From NCBI RefSeq assembly GCF_014205055.1, contig NZ_JACHMS010000001.1:5022001-5086000 (forward strand): DNA of 64,000 nucleotides. Reading direction: 5' to 3'. The notes under the pieces are model-generated. The model was not told the DNA's origin. It made no database searches and saw only the letters and a program-made list of their open reading frames with translations. The stretch's first letter is position 1; every line of letters starts with the position of its first letter. This DNA is from Streptomyces luteogriseus. Its GTDB lineage: Bacteria > Actinomycetota > Actinomycetes > Streptomycetales > Streptomycetaceae. The translations under genes and the position numbers were made by a program. Below, piece by piece: positions 56,991 through 64,000 of this stretch.

Positions 56991-57748
56991 AGGGACCATC
57001 CCAGCAGACAGACGAGCAGAGCGGCGCAGGGGAGGGCGAGGGCGTACGACCACTGCGCCCGGGACGCGGTCACCTCGTCGATGACCGGCATGGAACCGGC
57101 GTAACCGCGGCTGACCATGGCCAGGTGCACGCGCTCGCCGCGCTCGTAGGAGCGGATGAACAGCGCGCCCGCCGACTTGGCGAGCACGCCCCAGTGCTTG
57201 ACGCCCTTCGCCTCGAAGCCGCGTGACTCCCGGGCGATCCGCATGCGCCGCATCTCGTCGGTGATGACGTCGCCGTAGCGGATCATGAAGGAGGCGATCT
57301 GCACGAGGAGCGGCGGGAGCTTGAGGCGCTGCAGGCCGAGAAGCAGTTCGCGCAGCTCGGTCGTGGCGGCCAGCAGTACCGAGGCCGCGACGCCGAGCGT
57401 GCCCTTGGCGAGCACGTTCCAGGCGCCCCACAGGCCGTTCACGCTCAGGGACAGACCGAGGACGTCGACCCGCTCGCCCTCCGCCACGAACGGCATGAGC
57501 ACCGCGAACGCGACGAACGGCACCTCGATCAGCAGCCGCCGGAGCAGGAAGGCGGCGGGCACGCGCGCGATGTACGCGACGGCCCCGAGCAGTATCGCGT
57601 ACAGCCCGAACGCCCACATCGCCTCGCGCGGCGTCGACACCACGACCACCACGAAGGCGAACACGGCGGCGAGCTTGGTGTGCGGCGGCAGGCCGTGCAC
57701 GGGCGAGTGCCCGTGCCGGTACAGCTTGTGCGCGTGCCCGGCCCCCAT
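56987..57748 (-). CDS. cbiQ: Cobalt/nickel ECF transporter T component
   Basis: 253 residues. Four to six hydrophobic helices and the two coupling motifs that contact CbiO: RRMRIARESRGFE (A-R-G type) and later SYERGERVHLAMVSRGYAG. Start lies 1 bp from the cbiMN stop, so the genes are translated as a unit. Confidence 0.9.
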   Translation of the reverse strand: MGAGHAHKLYRHGHSPVHGLPPHTKLAAVFAFVVVVVSTPREAMWAFGLYAILLGAVAYIARVPAAFLLRRLLIEVPFVAFAVLMPFVAEGERVDVLGLSLSVNGLWGAWNVLAKGTLGVAASVLLAATTELRELLLGLQRLKLPPLLVQIASFMIRYGDVITDEMRRMRIARESRGFEAKGVKHWGVLAKSAGALFIRSYERGERVHLAMVSRGYAGSMPVIDEVTASRAQWSYALALPCAALLVCLLGWSL

Positions 57749-57749
57749 G

Positions 57750-58814
57750 TCAGACGCTCGTCATGCCGGTGGTGTCCGACGGGGAGGCGTCGGCCGTACG
57801 GCGGCGGCGCACGGTCCAGAACACGCCGGTGCCCGCGACGACCGTGACGCCCACGCCGATGACGCCCGCGAGCCCCCCGGACAGGCGGGCGTCGTCGACG
57901 TCCTTGACGCCGTAGTCGGCGAGCGGGGAGTCGGCCACCGCGTGCTCCTCGGCCTTCTTGTCGATGCCGTGGTCGGTGGCGACCTTCTCCAGACCGTCGG
58001 GGTCGGCGGATGCGTAGAAGCTGACGAACCCGGCCAGCAGCAGGGAGGTGACCAGGCCGGCGGCCCACACCTTGCGGTGCGAGGTCCGGGCGGCCACCGG
58101 TGCGGGCTCGGGCTCGGCGCCGGGTGCGTCGACGAGCTCGCCGTTGACCCGCAGCTTGAGCTTCTGCGTCAGTCCGCGCGCCCCGTACACCAGGTCCGGG
58201 CGCACGGCGATGACCGCGCCGACGGTGAGGGCGGTGATCACGGCCTCGCCGATGCCGATGAGGACGTGCACACCGACCATGGCGGTGGCGACCTTGCCGA
58301 GGGAGACGTCGGTGGTGCCGCCGATCGCGTACATCAGCGTGAAGGCCAGCGCGGCGGCCGGGACGGAGACCAGGGCCGCGACGAACGAGGCCACCGTGAC
58401 CGACCGGCGGGTGCGGGGCAGCAGCTTCACCAAGCCGCGGAAGAGGGCGTAGGCGACGACCGTCGTGACGATCGCCATGTTGGTGATGTTGACGCCGAGC
58501 GCGGTCAGGCCCCCGTCCGCGAACAGGATGCCCTGCATCAGCAACACGACGGAGACGCACAGCACCCCGGTGTAGGGGCCGACGAGGATCGCCGCCAGCG
58601 CGCCGCCGAGCAGATGGCCGCTGGTGCCCGCCGCGACGGGGAAGTTCAGCATCTGCACGGCGAAGATGAACGCCGCGACGAGTCCGGCCAGCGGCGCCGT
58701 GCGCTCGTCGAGTTCGCGGCGTGCGCCGCGCAGGCTCACGGCGACGGCGCCCGCGGCGATCACACCGGTGGCGGCTGAGGTGGGCGCGTTGATGAATCCG
58801 TCAGGTACATGCAC
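57750..58814 (-). CDS. cbiM: Fused CbiM-CbiN substrate-binding component of Co/Ni ECF transporter
   Basis: GTG 58814 gives VHVPDGFINAPTS, so the protein starts Met-His; the N-terminal amine and His2 coordinate the metal in this family. CbiM occupies about 1-225 with seven helices. The C-terminal part (about 255-345) holds a CbiN-like two-helix domain with the PDGLE motif (SADPDGLEKVATDHG), so M and N are one chain. It imports Co2+ or Ni2+; sequence alone does not decide. There is no room for a cobalamin riboswitch in the 168-bp leader region. A Nur-like box suggests nickel. Confidence 0.9.
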   Translation of the reverse strand: MHVPDGFINAPTSAATGVIAAGAVAVSLRGARRELDERTAPLAGLVAAFIFAVQMLNFPVAAGTSGHLLGGALAAILVGPYTGVLCVSVVLLMQGILFADGGLTALGVNITNMAIVTTVVAYALFRGLVKLLPRTRRSVTVASFVAALVSVPAAALAFTLMYAIGGTTDVSLGKVATAMVGVHVLIGIGEAVITALTVGAVIAVRPDLVYGARGLTQKLKLRVNGELVDAPGAEPEPAPVAARTSHRKVWAAGLVTSLLLAGFVSFYASADPDGLEKVATDHGIDKKAEEHAVADSPLADYGVKDVDDARLSGGLAGVIGVGVTVVAGTGVFWTVRRRRTADASPSDTTGMTSV

Positions 58815-58833
58815 CGTCCGATGATGTGGCTTG

Positions 58834-58850
58834 ATGCGAACGATTTGCAA
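58834..58850 (-). promoter_or_regulatory. Possible Nur (nickel) box upstream of cbiMN
   Basis: Minus strand TTGCAA-ATCGT-TCGCAT, 20-36 bp before the start codon. The nickel-responsive Nur box recalled from S. coelicolor is TTGCAA-N5-TTGCAA; half 1 is perfect and half 2 keeps the GCA core. Confidence 0.35.
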
Positions 58851-58982
58851 GAGCGTGCTGCTCGTTTTATCTCACCCGTGATATATGCACCCCAAAGCGC
58901 GCAATACGGAAAATATGCGACATTGGAGGAGGAGTGGACGGAGAGTTTCCACTCGGATCGCGCACGGTGAAGGGGCTGTCCG

Positions 58983-59348
58983 ATGTCCGTAGTCGAGCAG
59001 TACGCACGAGCCCACATCGTCTCGGACGCGGCCGTGCCGCTCGTCGACGAGCTGGAGGCGGTCCCGGTCACCCTGCGGTACGACCCCGACCACGATCCCC
59101 GTTCGGTCCGCATGGCCCTGCCCGGCACCGGGGGACACGAGTGGATCTTCAGCCGCGATCTGCTGGAGGAGGGGATGCGGGCCCCCACCGGGAGCGGCGA
59201 GGTGCGGGTGTGGCCGTGCGGCCGGGTCCAGGTCGTCGTCGAGTTCCACTCCGCGCAGGGCGTGTCGGTGGTGCAGTTCGAGCGGCAGGCGCTGCTGCGG
59301 TTCCTGCGGCGGACGTACATGGCCGCCGCGGAACCCGTGACGCACTGA
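58983..59348 (+). CDS. ssgE: SsgA-like sporulation/cell-division protein, probably SsgE
   Basis: 121 residues. SALP-family motifs: VPVTLRYDPDHDPRSVRMAL, EWIFSRDLLEEGMRAPTGSGEVRVWPC and VVVEFHSAQGVSVVQFERQALLRFLRRT. SALPs are found only in morphologically complex actinomycetes and guide septum and spore-wall events. Location next to two PBP genes and cbi genes matches the S. coelicolor ssgE locus (memory); SsgE affects spore separation. The 5' region is AT-rich and contains a short palindrome TCACCCGTGA (58872-58881). Confidence 0.88.
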   Translation: MSVVEQYARAHIVSDAAVPLVDELEAVPVTLRYDPDHDPRSVRMALPGTGGHEWIFSRDLLEEGMRAPTGSGEVRVWPCGRVQVVVEFHSAQGVSVVQFERQALLRFLRRTYMAAAEPVTH

Positions 59349-59381
59349 ACCCGAGCCCTGCCCCGCCCTCTGCCGAGGTGT

Positions 59382-61049
59382 TCAGCCGCCCATCTTCAGC
59401 AGCGCCGCCACGATCGGGCCGGCCGTCGAACCGCCGTGCCCGCCCTGCTGGACGACGCCCGCGGCGGCCAGGTCGCCCCGGTAGGCCGTGAACCAGCCGT
59501 TCGGCTTCTTCTGCCCGTCCACCTCGGCGGACCCGGTCTTCGCCCCGACGTCGCCGCCGACCCCGGCCATCGCCTCCGCGGCCGTGCCGTACGCGGCTGT
59601 GTACGACATCAGCTCACGCAGCTGGGAGAGGGTGCTCGCCGGCATCGTGCGCGAGGCCTTGGCCAGCGTGCGTCCGTCCACGTCCGGGGAGACCAGATAG
59701 GGCTGGTGGAAGGTGCCGGACTTGACGGTCGCCGACACCGACGCCATGTTCAGCGGGTTCATGCGGACCCCGCCCTGTCCGATCAGCGACGCGCCCATCT
59801 GGGCCGCCGACTGCACCGGCACCGCGCCGTCGAAGCTCGGCACACCGATCGCCCAGTTGTTCAGCCCCAGGCCGAAGACCTGCTGGGCCTCCTTGGTCAG
59901 GTCGTCGGCCTTGAGCTTCGGCGCCTGGCTGATGAAGGCCGTGTTGCAGGAGCGGGCGAAGCTCGCCTTGAAGGTGCCGTTCTTGATCTCGAACTTGTCG
60001 TCGTTCTGGAACTTCCAGTGGCCGTACGTGAAGTACTTCGGGCACGGGTGTTTCTTGTCCGCCAGGGCCAGGCCCTTCTCCAGCAGCAGCGACGAGGTGA
60101 TGACCTTCATCGTGGAGCCCGGGGCCAGGGAACCCTGGAACGCGGTGTTGAAGCCGGGGGAGGCGTTGGCGGCGGCCAGGATCTCGCCGGTCGACACCCG
60201 CAGCAGGACCACCGACGAGCGCGCCTTCTTCGCGACCTGCTTCTCGGCGGCCGCCTGCAGGGCCGGGTCCAGCGTGGTCTTCACCGTGCCCGGTGTGCCC
60301 TTGCTCAGCTCCAGCAGGGTCTTGTCGGAGAGATCCTTGGCCTTGGCGGCCTTGCCACGCACGACCCGGAGCTCGATACCGGCCTTGCCGCCGGCCTTCT
60401 TGCCGTACTTCTCGCGCAGCCCGTCCAGGATCGGGCCGATGGAGGCATACGTGGCCTTGGTCAGCTCGCCGCCGTCCCGGTCGAGGGCCTTGACCGGGGG
60501 CGTGCCCGCCTCGCCGGTGACCAGCTCGTCGCCGTCCTTCAGGTCCGGGTGGACGATCGCGGAGTGCCAGTCGACCAGGGGCTTTCCGTCGGAGGTGCGG
60601 CGCGTGACGGTCAGTGCGCTGTCGTACGCCAGCGGCTTGTCCGTGCCCTTGTAGGACACCGTGCCCTTGACGGAGAACGGCACCTTGTCACCGGCGGGCC
60701 TGCCCGGGGTGAGGGTGACGTCCTTGATGTGGGCGTCCTTGGTGTAGCCGGTGAGCAGCGGCCGGGCGGCGGAGGGGTCGTCGGTGACCGCGGCGGCCCG
60801 GGGGACCCTTCCGGACTGCCAGGCGGTGAGGAAGGTGCGGGCGGCGCCGGTGACTTCGGCCCGCGACAGCGGGCCGGTCTTCACCTTCGCCTTCTGGTCC
60901 GCCGCCCGCGTCCCGTCGTCGGCAGCGGCGCCGCCGCCGAACAGCGCGTAGGCCCCCGCCCCGGCGCCCACGACGACCACGGCGATCATCCCGCCGACCA
61001 CGGCGGGTCTCGTCTTCCGTCGCTCGGCGACGCGCCTTCTGTTGCCCAC
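59382..61049 (-). CDS. Class B penicillin-binding protein with MecA_N-type domain (copy 1)
   Basis: 555 residues, GTG start with GGAGGA. One N-terminal helix (about 17-39) anchors it. A MecA_N/NTF2-like domain (about 60-165), a PBP dimerisation segment, and a transpeptidase domain follow with S312-T-M-K315, S367-C-N369 and K504-T-G506. It cross-links peptidoglycan (4-3 links) outside the membrane. About 40 percent similar by eye to the next PBP, with the same motifs and ending (GGHGG...AGPIVAALLKMGG), so the two arose by duplication. Its own promoter-like TAGGGT (61102-61107 on the minus strand) may exist. Confidence 0.93.
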   Translation of the reverse strand: MGNRRRVAERRKTRPAVVGGMIAVVVVGAGAGAYALFGGGAAADDGTRAADQKAKVKTGPLSRAEVTGAARTFLTAWQSGRVPRAAAVTDDPSAARPLLTGYTKDAHIKDVTLTPGRPAGDKVPFSVKGTVSYKGTDKPLAYDSALTVTRRTSDGKPLVDWHSAIVHPDLKDGDELVTGEAGTPPVKALDRDGGELTKATYASIGPILDGLREKYGKKAGGKAGIELRVVRGKAAKAKDLSDKTLLELSKGTPGTVKTTLDPALQAAAEKQVAKKARSSVVLLRVSTGEILAAANASPGFNTAFQGSLAPGSTMKVITSSLLLEKGLALADKKHPCPKYFTYGHWKFQNDDKFEIKNGTFKASFARSCNTAFISQAPKLKADDLTKEAQQVFGLGLNNWAIGVPSFDGAVPVQSAAQMGASLIGQGGVRMNPLNMASVSATVKSGTFHQPYLVSPDVDGRTLAKASRTMPASTLSQLRELMSYTAAYGTAAEAMAGVGGDVGAKTGSAEVDGQKKPNGWFTAYRGDLAAAGVVQQGGHGGSTAGPIVAALLKMGG

Positions 61050-61145
61050 TGCTGTTCGTTCCTCCGCGAATCTCCAGGGTCCCCGTTGCCCTCAGCTGTC
61101 CCAACGACGGCCACCACCCTAGAGTCCCGTCCTCCTGAGGTGAGA

Positions 61146-62780
61146 TCAGCCACCTGTTCGTAGCACGGCTGCGACAATCGGCCCGGCCGCGTCGCCGCCG
61201 TGACCGCCCTCCTCGCTCATGGCCGCCGCGGCGATGTCGTCGCGGAACCCGGTGAACCAGCTGTTGGACTCGGCGTTGCCGTCGACCTCGGCGGAACCGG
61301 TCTTGGCGCCGATGTCACCGCCGAGCCCGGCCATGGCCTCCATGGCGGTGCCCTGCGTCGCGGTGAGCCGCATCATCTGCTTGAGCTGGGCCGCGGTGCT
61401 CGACCGCAGACCGCGGGCCTGGGCCAGATCCCGGCCGTCCAGCTCCGGCGAGACCAGGTAGGGCTGACGGAAGGCGCCGGTGATCGCGGTCGCGGTGACC
61501 GAGGCCATGTTCAGCGGGCTCATCTGGACCTGGCCCTGCCCGATGGCGCCCGCCGCCCGGTCCGGCCCGTCGACCGTGGGGACGCTGCCGTCGAACGACA
61601 CGATGCCGGTCTTCCAGTCGTCCTGCCCCAGGCCGAAGCGCTCCTCGGCCTCCTGGGTCAGCGACGCGTCCGTGAGCGGCTTCTCGTCGATGAGCTTGAT
61701 GAAGGCGGTGTTGCAGGACCGCATGAAGCTGTTCGCGAGCGTGGCGTTCTCGTTGGGCTTCATGTTCGTGAGGTTCTTGAAGGTCTGGCTCTGCCACACG
61801 GCGGTGTCGGGGCAGGGAGCCGGGCCGTTCATCGAGGTCACGCCGTTGTCGATGAGCATCGCGGCGGTGATGATCTTCATGGTGGAGCCGGGTGCGGCCT
61901 GGCCCTCGAAGGCCGCGTTGAAGCCGTCCGTACGGTTGTTCGCCACGGCCAGCACCTCGCCGGTGCTGGGCTTGACGGCCACCACCGACGACTGGGCGAA
62001 CCGCTTGACCGCCTTCTCGGCCGCCGCCTGCGCGCTCGGGCTGATCGTGGTGGTGAGCTTGCCCGGCCTGCCCTTGGCCAGGGTGAGCAGCGGGGTGTCG
62101 GGAGAGCCGTCACCCTCGTGCCGGATGACGAGCTCGATGCCCGGGCTGCCGCCGGCCTTCTCGCCGTACTTGTCGCGCAGGGCGTCCAGGACCGGGCCGA
62201 GGGAGGGGTACTTCTCCTTCGTCAGCTCGGTGCCGTCGCGGCCCACGGCCTCGATGGGCGGGGTGGCCGACCGCTCGGTGACGAGGGTGTCGTTCTTCTT
62301 CAGCTCGGGATGCACGACGGAGGGCTGCCAGTCGACCAGCGCCCGCCCCGTGGTCAGCCCGCGCACGACCTTCAGCTCGCTCTTGTAGCTCAGCGGCTCG
62401 GACTTCCCGCCGTAGGCCACCTTCGCCTTCACCGTGTACGGCACGGTGGTGCCCCGGGCGGCGCCGGGCGTGATCTTCACGTCGGTGATGTGCGCGTCGT
62501 CGGCGAAGGCGCCGAGCAGCTGCTCGGCGGCCGCGTCGTTGTTCGTGTACGACGCCGCCTCCGCGGTCGCTCCCGTCCGCCAGGCCGCGAAGAACCTGGC
62601 GGTGGTCTCCTCGACCTCGTCCTTGTCGGGCGCCCCCGTCCTCTTCCCGGAGGCGACCCCGCCGGTGCCGCCCCCGTCACCGTTCAGCGCGTTGACGACG
62701 TTGTAGGTGCCGTACCCGGCCCCACCCACCATCACCGCGAACACGCCGCCTATGACGGCGGCTTTGACCCCCTTGCCCAT
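61146..62780 (-). CDS. Class B penicillin-binding protein with MecA_N-type domain (copy 2)
   Basis: ATG 62780 with GGGGAGGGG; 544 residues. N-terminal anchor helix (about 7-31), MecA_N-like domain (about 55-165), transpeptidase motifs S299-T-M-K302, S354-C-N356 and K492-T-G494. Same architecture as its neighbour. In S. coelicolor two such PBP genes lie beside ssgE (memory), which suggests use in sporulation-specific wall synthesis. The leader carries a 12-bp palindrome. Confidence 0.93.
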   Translation of the reverse strand: MGKGVKAAVIGGVFAVMVGGAGYGTYNVVNALNGDGGGTGGVASGKRTGAPDKDEVEETTARFFAAWRTGATAEAASYTNNDAAAEQLLGAFADDAHITDVKITPGAARGTTVPYTVKAKVAYGGKSEPLSYKSELKVVRGLTTGRALVDWQPSVVHPELKKNDTLVTERSATPPIEAVGRDGTELTKEKYPSLGPVLDALRDKYGEKAGGSPGIELVIRHEGDGSPDTPLLTLAKGRPGKLTTTISPSAQAAAEKAVKRFAQSSVVAVKPSTGEVLAVANNRTDGFNAAFEGQAAPGSTMKIITAAMLIDNGVTSMNGPAPCPDTAVWQSQTFKNLTNMKPNENATLANSFMRSCNTAFIKLIDEKPLTDASLTQEAEERFGLGQDDWKTGIVSFDGSVPTVDGPDRAAGAIGQGQVQMSPLNMASVTATAITGAFRQPYLVSPELDGRDLAQARGLRSSTAAQLKQMMRLTATQGTAMEAMAGLGGDIGAKTGSAEVDGNAESNSWFTGFRDDIAAAAMSEEGGHGGDAAGPIVAAVLRTGG

Positions 62781-62821
62781 CGGTACGTCCCCTCCCCGTT
62801 GAGCCCCCCGCGCGCTTCCTT

Positions 62822-62833
62822 TGAACGCGTTCA
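62822..62833. promoter_or_regulatory. 12-bp perfect palindrome in the PBP leader
   Basis: TGAACGCGTTCA, 42 bp upstream of the PBP start codon, in the gap before the mannosyltransferase gene. Confidence 0.4.
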
Positions 62834-62912
62834 GAAAGCTCGATCCCGGGAGCACTCTATGCGCAAGCGGTTACCACGGGGGCGGGCGTTTCGATTTTTG
62901 ACCGAAGGCCGG

Positions 62913-64000
62913 TCAGACCCAGGTGTCCAGCCACATCCGCGACCGCCAGTCGTCGATCGGGATGGCCTGGCCCGTGTACAGCGGCCAGAAATAGATGAAG
63001 TTCCAGGTGATCAGCAGGACCAGGACGCCCGCGGCCGTGGCGCCCGCGACGCGGCGGGTGTCGGTGGAGCGGGGTGGGCCGATGATCGCGCCGAGGAGCA
63101 TCGCCACCGCCAGGCACAGGAACGGCAGGAAGACGACGGCGTAGAAGAAGAAGATCGTGCGCTCCTGGTACATGAACCAGGGGAGGTAGCCGGCCGCGAT
63201 GCCGCAGGCGATGGCGCCCGCGCGCCAGTCGCGGCGGAAGAACCAGCGCCACAGCACGTAGAGGACCGCGAAGCAGGCGACCCACCACAGCAGCGGCGTG
63301 CCGAGGGCGAGGACCTCCCGGGCGCACTTCTCGCCCGCGTCGGCGGGGCAGCCGTCCTTGCCGGGTGCCGGGGACTCGTAGAAGTACGACACCGGGCGGC
63401 CGAGGACCAGCCAGCTCCACGGGTTGGACTGGTACGTGTGCGGCGAGGACAGCCCGACATGGAACTCGTACACCTGGTGCTCGTAGTGCCACAGGCTGCG
63501 CAGCCAGTCGGGCAGGAAGGACCAGGTGCCGCCCTTGCCGCTGGTCGCGGCCCAGTTGCGGAAGTAGCCGCCGGAGCCGTTCGTCGCGGAGAGGATCCAG
63601 CCGGTCCAGGACAGGACGTAGGTGAGCAGGGCGACCGGGACCGTGGCGAGGAACGCGAGGCCCGTGTCGCGCTTGAGGACCGCCCCGTACGGGTGACGGG
63701 CGCCGGCGACCCGGCGCGAACCGACGTCCCACAACACCGCCATCAGGCAGAACGCGGCCAGGATGTAGAGGCCGTTCCACTTCGTGCCGATGGCCAGGCC
63801 CAGCATCAGGCCCGCCGCCCAGCGCCAGGGGCGCCACCCCAGGCGGGCCGTCTCCGCCGCGTGCCGGTCGGGCCGGGCCCGGCCGTCCTCGTCCAGCGGC
63901 AGCGCGGCGGCGAGCTTCTCGCGGGCCCTGTCCCGGTCGACCAGCAGACAACCGAACGCGGCCAGCACGAAGAACATCAGCACGCTGTCGAGCAGCGCCG
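62913..64000 (-). CDS. Protein O-mannosyltransferase (Pmt), C-terminal part
   Basis: The frame is open to the right edge (upstream residues ALLDSVLMFF), so the 5' end is outside. Visible 362 residues contain at least six membrane helices and the family segments LDSVLMFFVLAAFGCLLVDRDRAREKL, GLMLGLAIGTKWNGLYILAAFCLMAVLWD, WFMYQERTIFFFYAVVFLPFLCLAVAMLLG and the C-terminal WNFIYFWPLYTGQAIPIDDWRSRMWLDTWV. Bacterial Pmt transfers mannose from polyprenyl-phosphate-mannose to exported proteins; in Streptomyces it glycosylates lipoproteins and a phage receptor. Mannosylation can affect envelope enzymes such as Ldt and PBPs coded nearby (inference). Confidence 0.93.
   Translation of the reverse strand, partial: ALLDSVLMFFVLAAFGCLLVDRDRAREKLAAALPLDEDGRARPDRHAAETARLGWRPWRWAAGLMLGLAIGTKWNGLYILAAFCLMAVLWDVGSRRVAGARHPYGAVLKRDTGLAFLATVPVALLTYVLSWTGWILSATNGSGGYFRNWAATSGKGGTWSFLPDWLRSLWHYEHQVYEFHVGLSSPHTYQSNPWSWLVLGRPVSYFYESPAPGKDGCPADAGEKCAREVLALGTPLLWWVACFAVLYVLWRWFFRRDWRAGAIACGIAAGYLPWFMYQERTIFFFYAVVFLPFLCLAVAMLLGAIIGPPRSTDTRRVAGATAAGVLVLLITWNFIYFWPLYTGQAIPIDDWRSRMWLDTWV

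Noticed and set aside
58872..58881. TCACCCGTGA as a BldD box upstream of ssgE
   Set aside because: Too short and does not fit the longer BldD consensus I recall; noted only as a palindrome.
58815..58982. Cobalamin riboswitch before cbiMN
   Set aside because: The gap is shorter than the known riboswitch and shared with a divergent gene; no B12-box-like sequence seen.

Overview
The window is chromosomal DNA of a Streptomyces species. Support: very high G+C; GTG/TTG starts; GC-rich hairpin terminators without T runs; many promoters with a TAnnnT box 6-7 nt before the start codon (leaderless mRNAs); a single in-frame TTA codon; and Streptomyces marker genes (hrdD, ssgE, a DUF6227-type gene). Gene content and order resemble the S. 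coelicolor core region that runs from pmt and ssgE to hrdD, read in the opposite direction. That is recalled synteny, not a search. I see no insertion sequence, prophage, CRISPR array or biosynthetic cluster. The only hint of an accessory edge is the partial ORF beside tRNA-Arg(CCT) at the left end.

Layout. 1-8 kb: tRNA-Arg, a double IclR-type regulator, a secreted M6 metalloprotease, a TetR/drug-efflux pair with tandem operators, and a divergent MarR/extradiol-dioxygenase pair. 8-18 kb: a PAT-type acetyltransferase, the sigma factor hrdD with a textbook sigma-R promoter, TetR, a WYL regulator divergent from an MFS pump, and the fructose PTS operon fruR-fruK-fruA. 18-29 kb: a TTA-containing DUF6227-like gene, an L,D-transpeptidase lipoprotein, a P1 peptidase, LtrA, mscL, an SAF-domain protein, mtnP, an FmdB zinc-ribbon gene preceded by a CIRCE-like element, an MFS transporter and a K+/H+ antiporter. 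29-38 kb: penicillin acylase, 5-formyl-THF cyclo-ligase, then galU-glp-moaC-mog-acetyltransferase-glpR, a cluster mixing molybdenum-cofactor genes with the gephyrin-like Glp/GlpR division pair, and tRNA-Ala(CGC). 38-53 kb: exonuclease III, MerR divergent from a Baeyer-Villiger monooxygenase/hydrolase/SDR operon, a tricorn protease, TetR-MMPL, a formaldehyde-dehydrogenase-like ADH, YbaK and EamA. 53-64 kb: DUF1876, a serine hydrolase, ohr/ohrR, a Co/Ni ECF transporter (cbiMN-cbiQ-cbiO), ssgE, two class B penicillin-binding proteins and the end of a protein mannosyltransferase.

How the genes work together. Several encode cell-envelope and division functions (Ldt, two PBPs, SsgE, Glp/GlpR, GalU, Pmt, penicillin acylase, MscL). 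Others form regulator/target pairs (TetR-MFS, WYL-MFS, MarR-DODA, MerR-FMO, TetR-MMPL, OhrR-Ohr, FruR-FruKA), most with palindromic operators readable in the intergenic DNA. The observations I rate highest are the CIRCE-like element before fmdB, the TTA codon plus operator-like palindrome and internal duplication of the DUF6227 gene, the molybdenum-cofactor genes inside the Glp/GlpR division cluster, and the paired operators of the TetR regulators.
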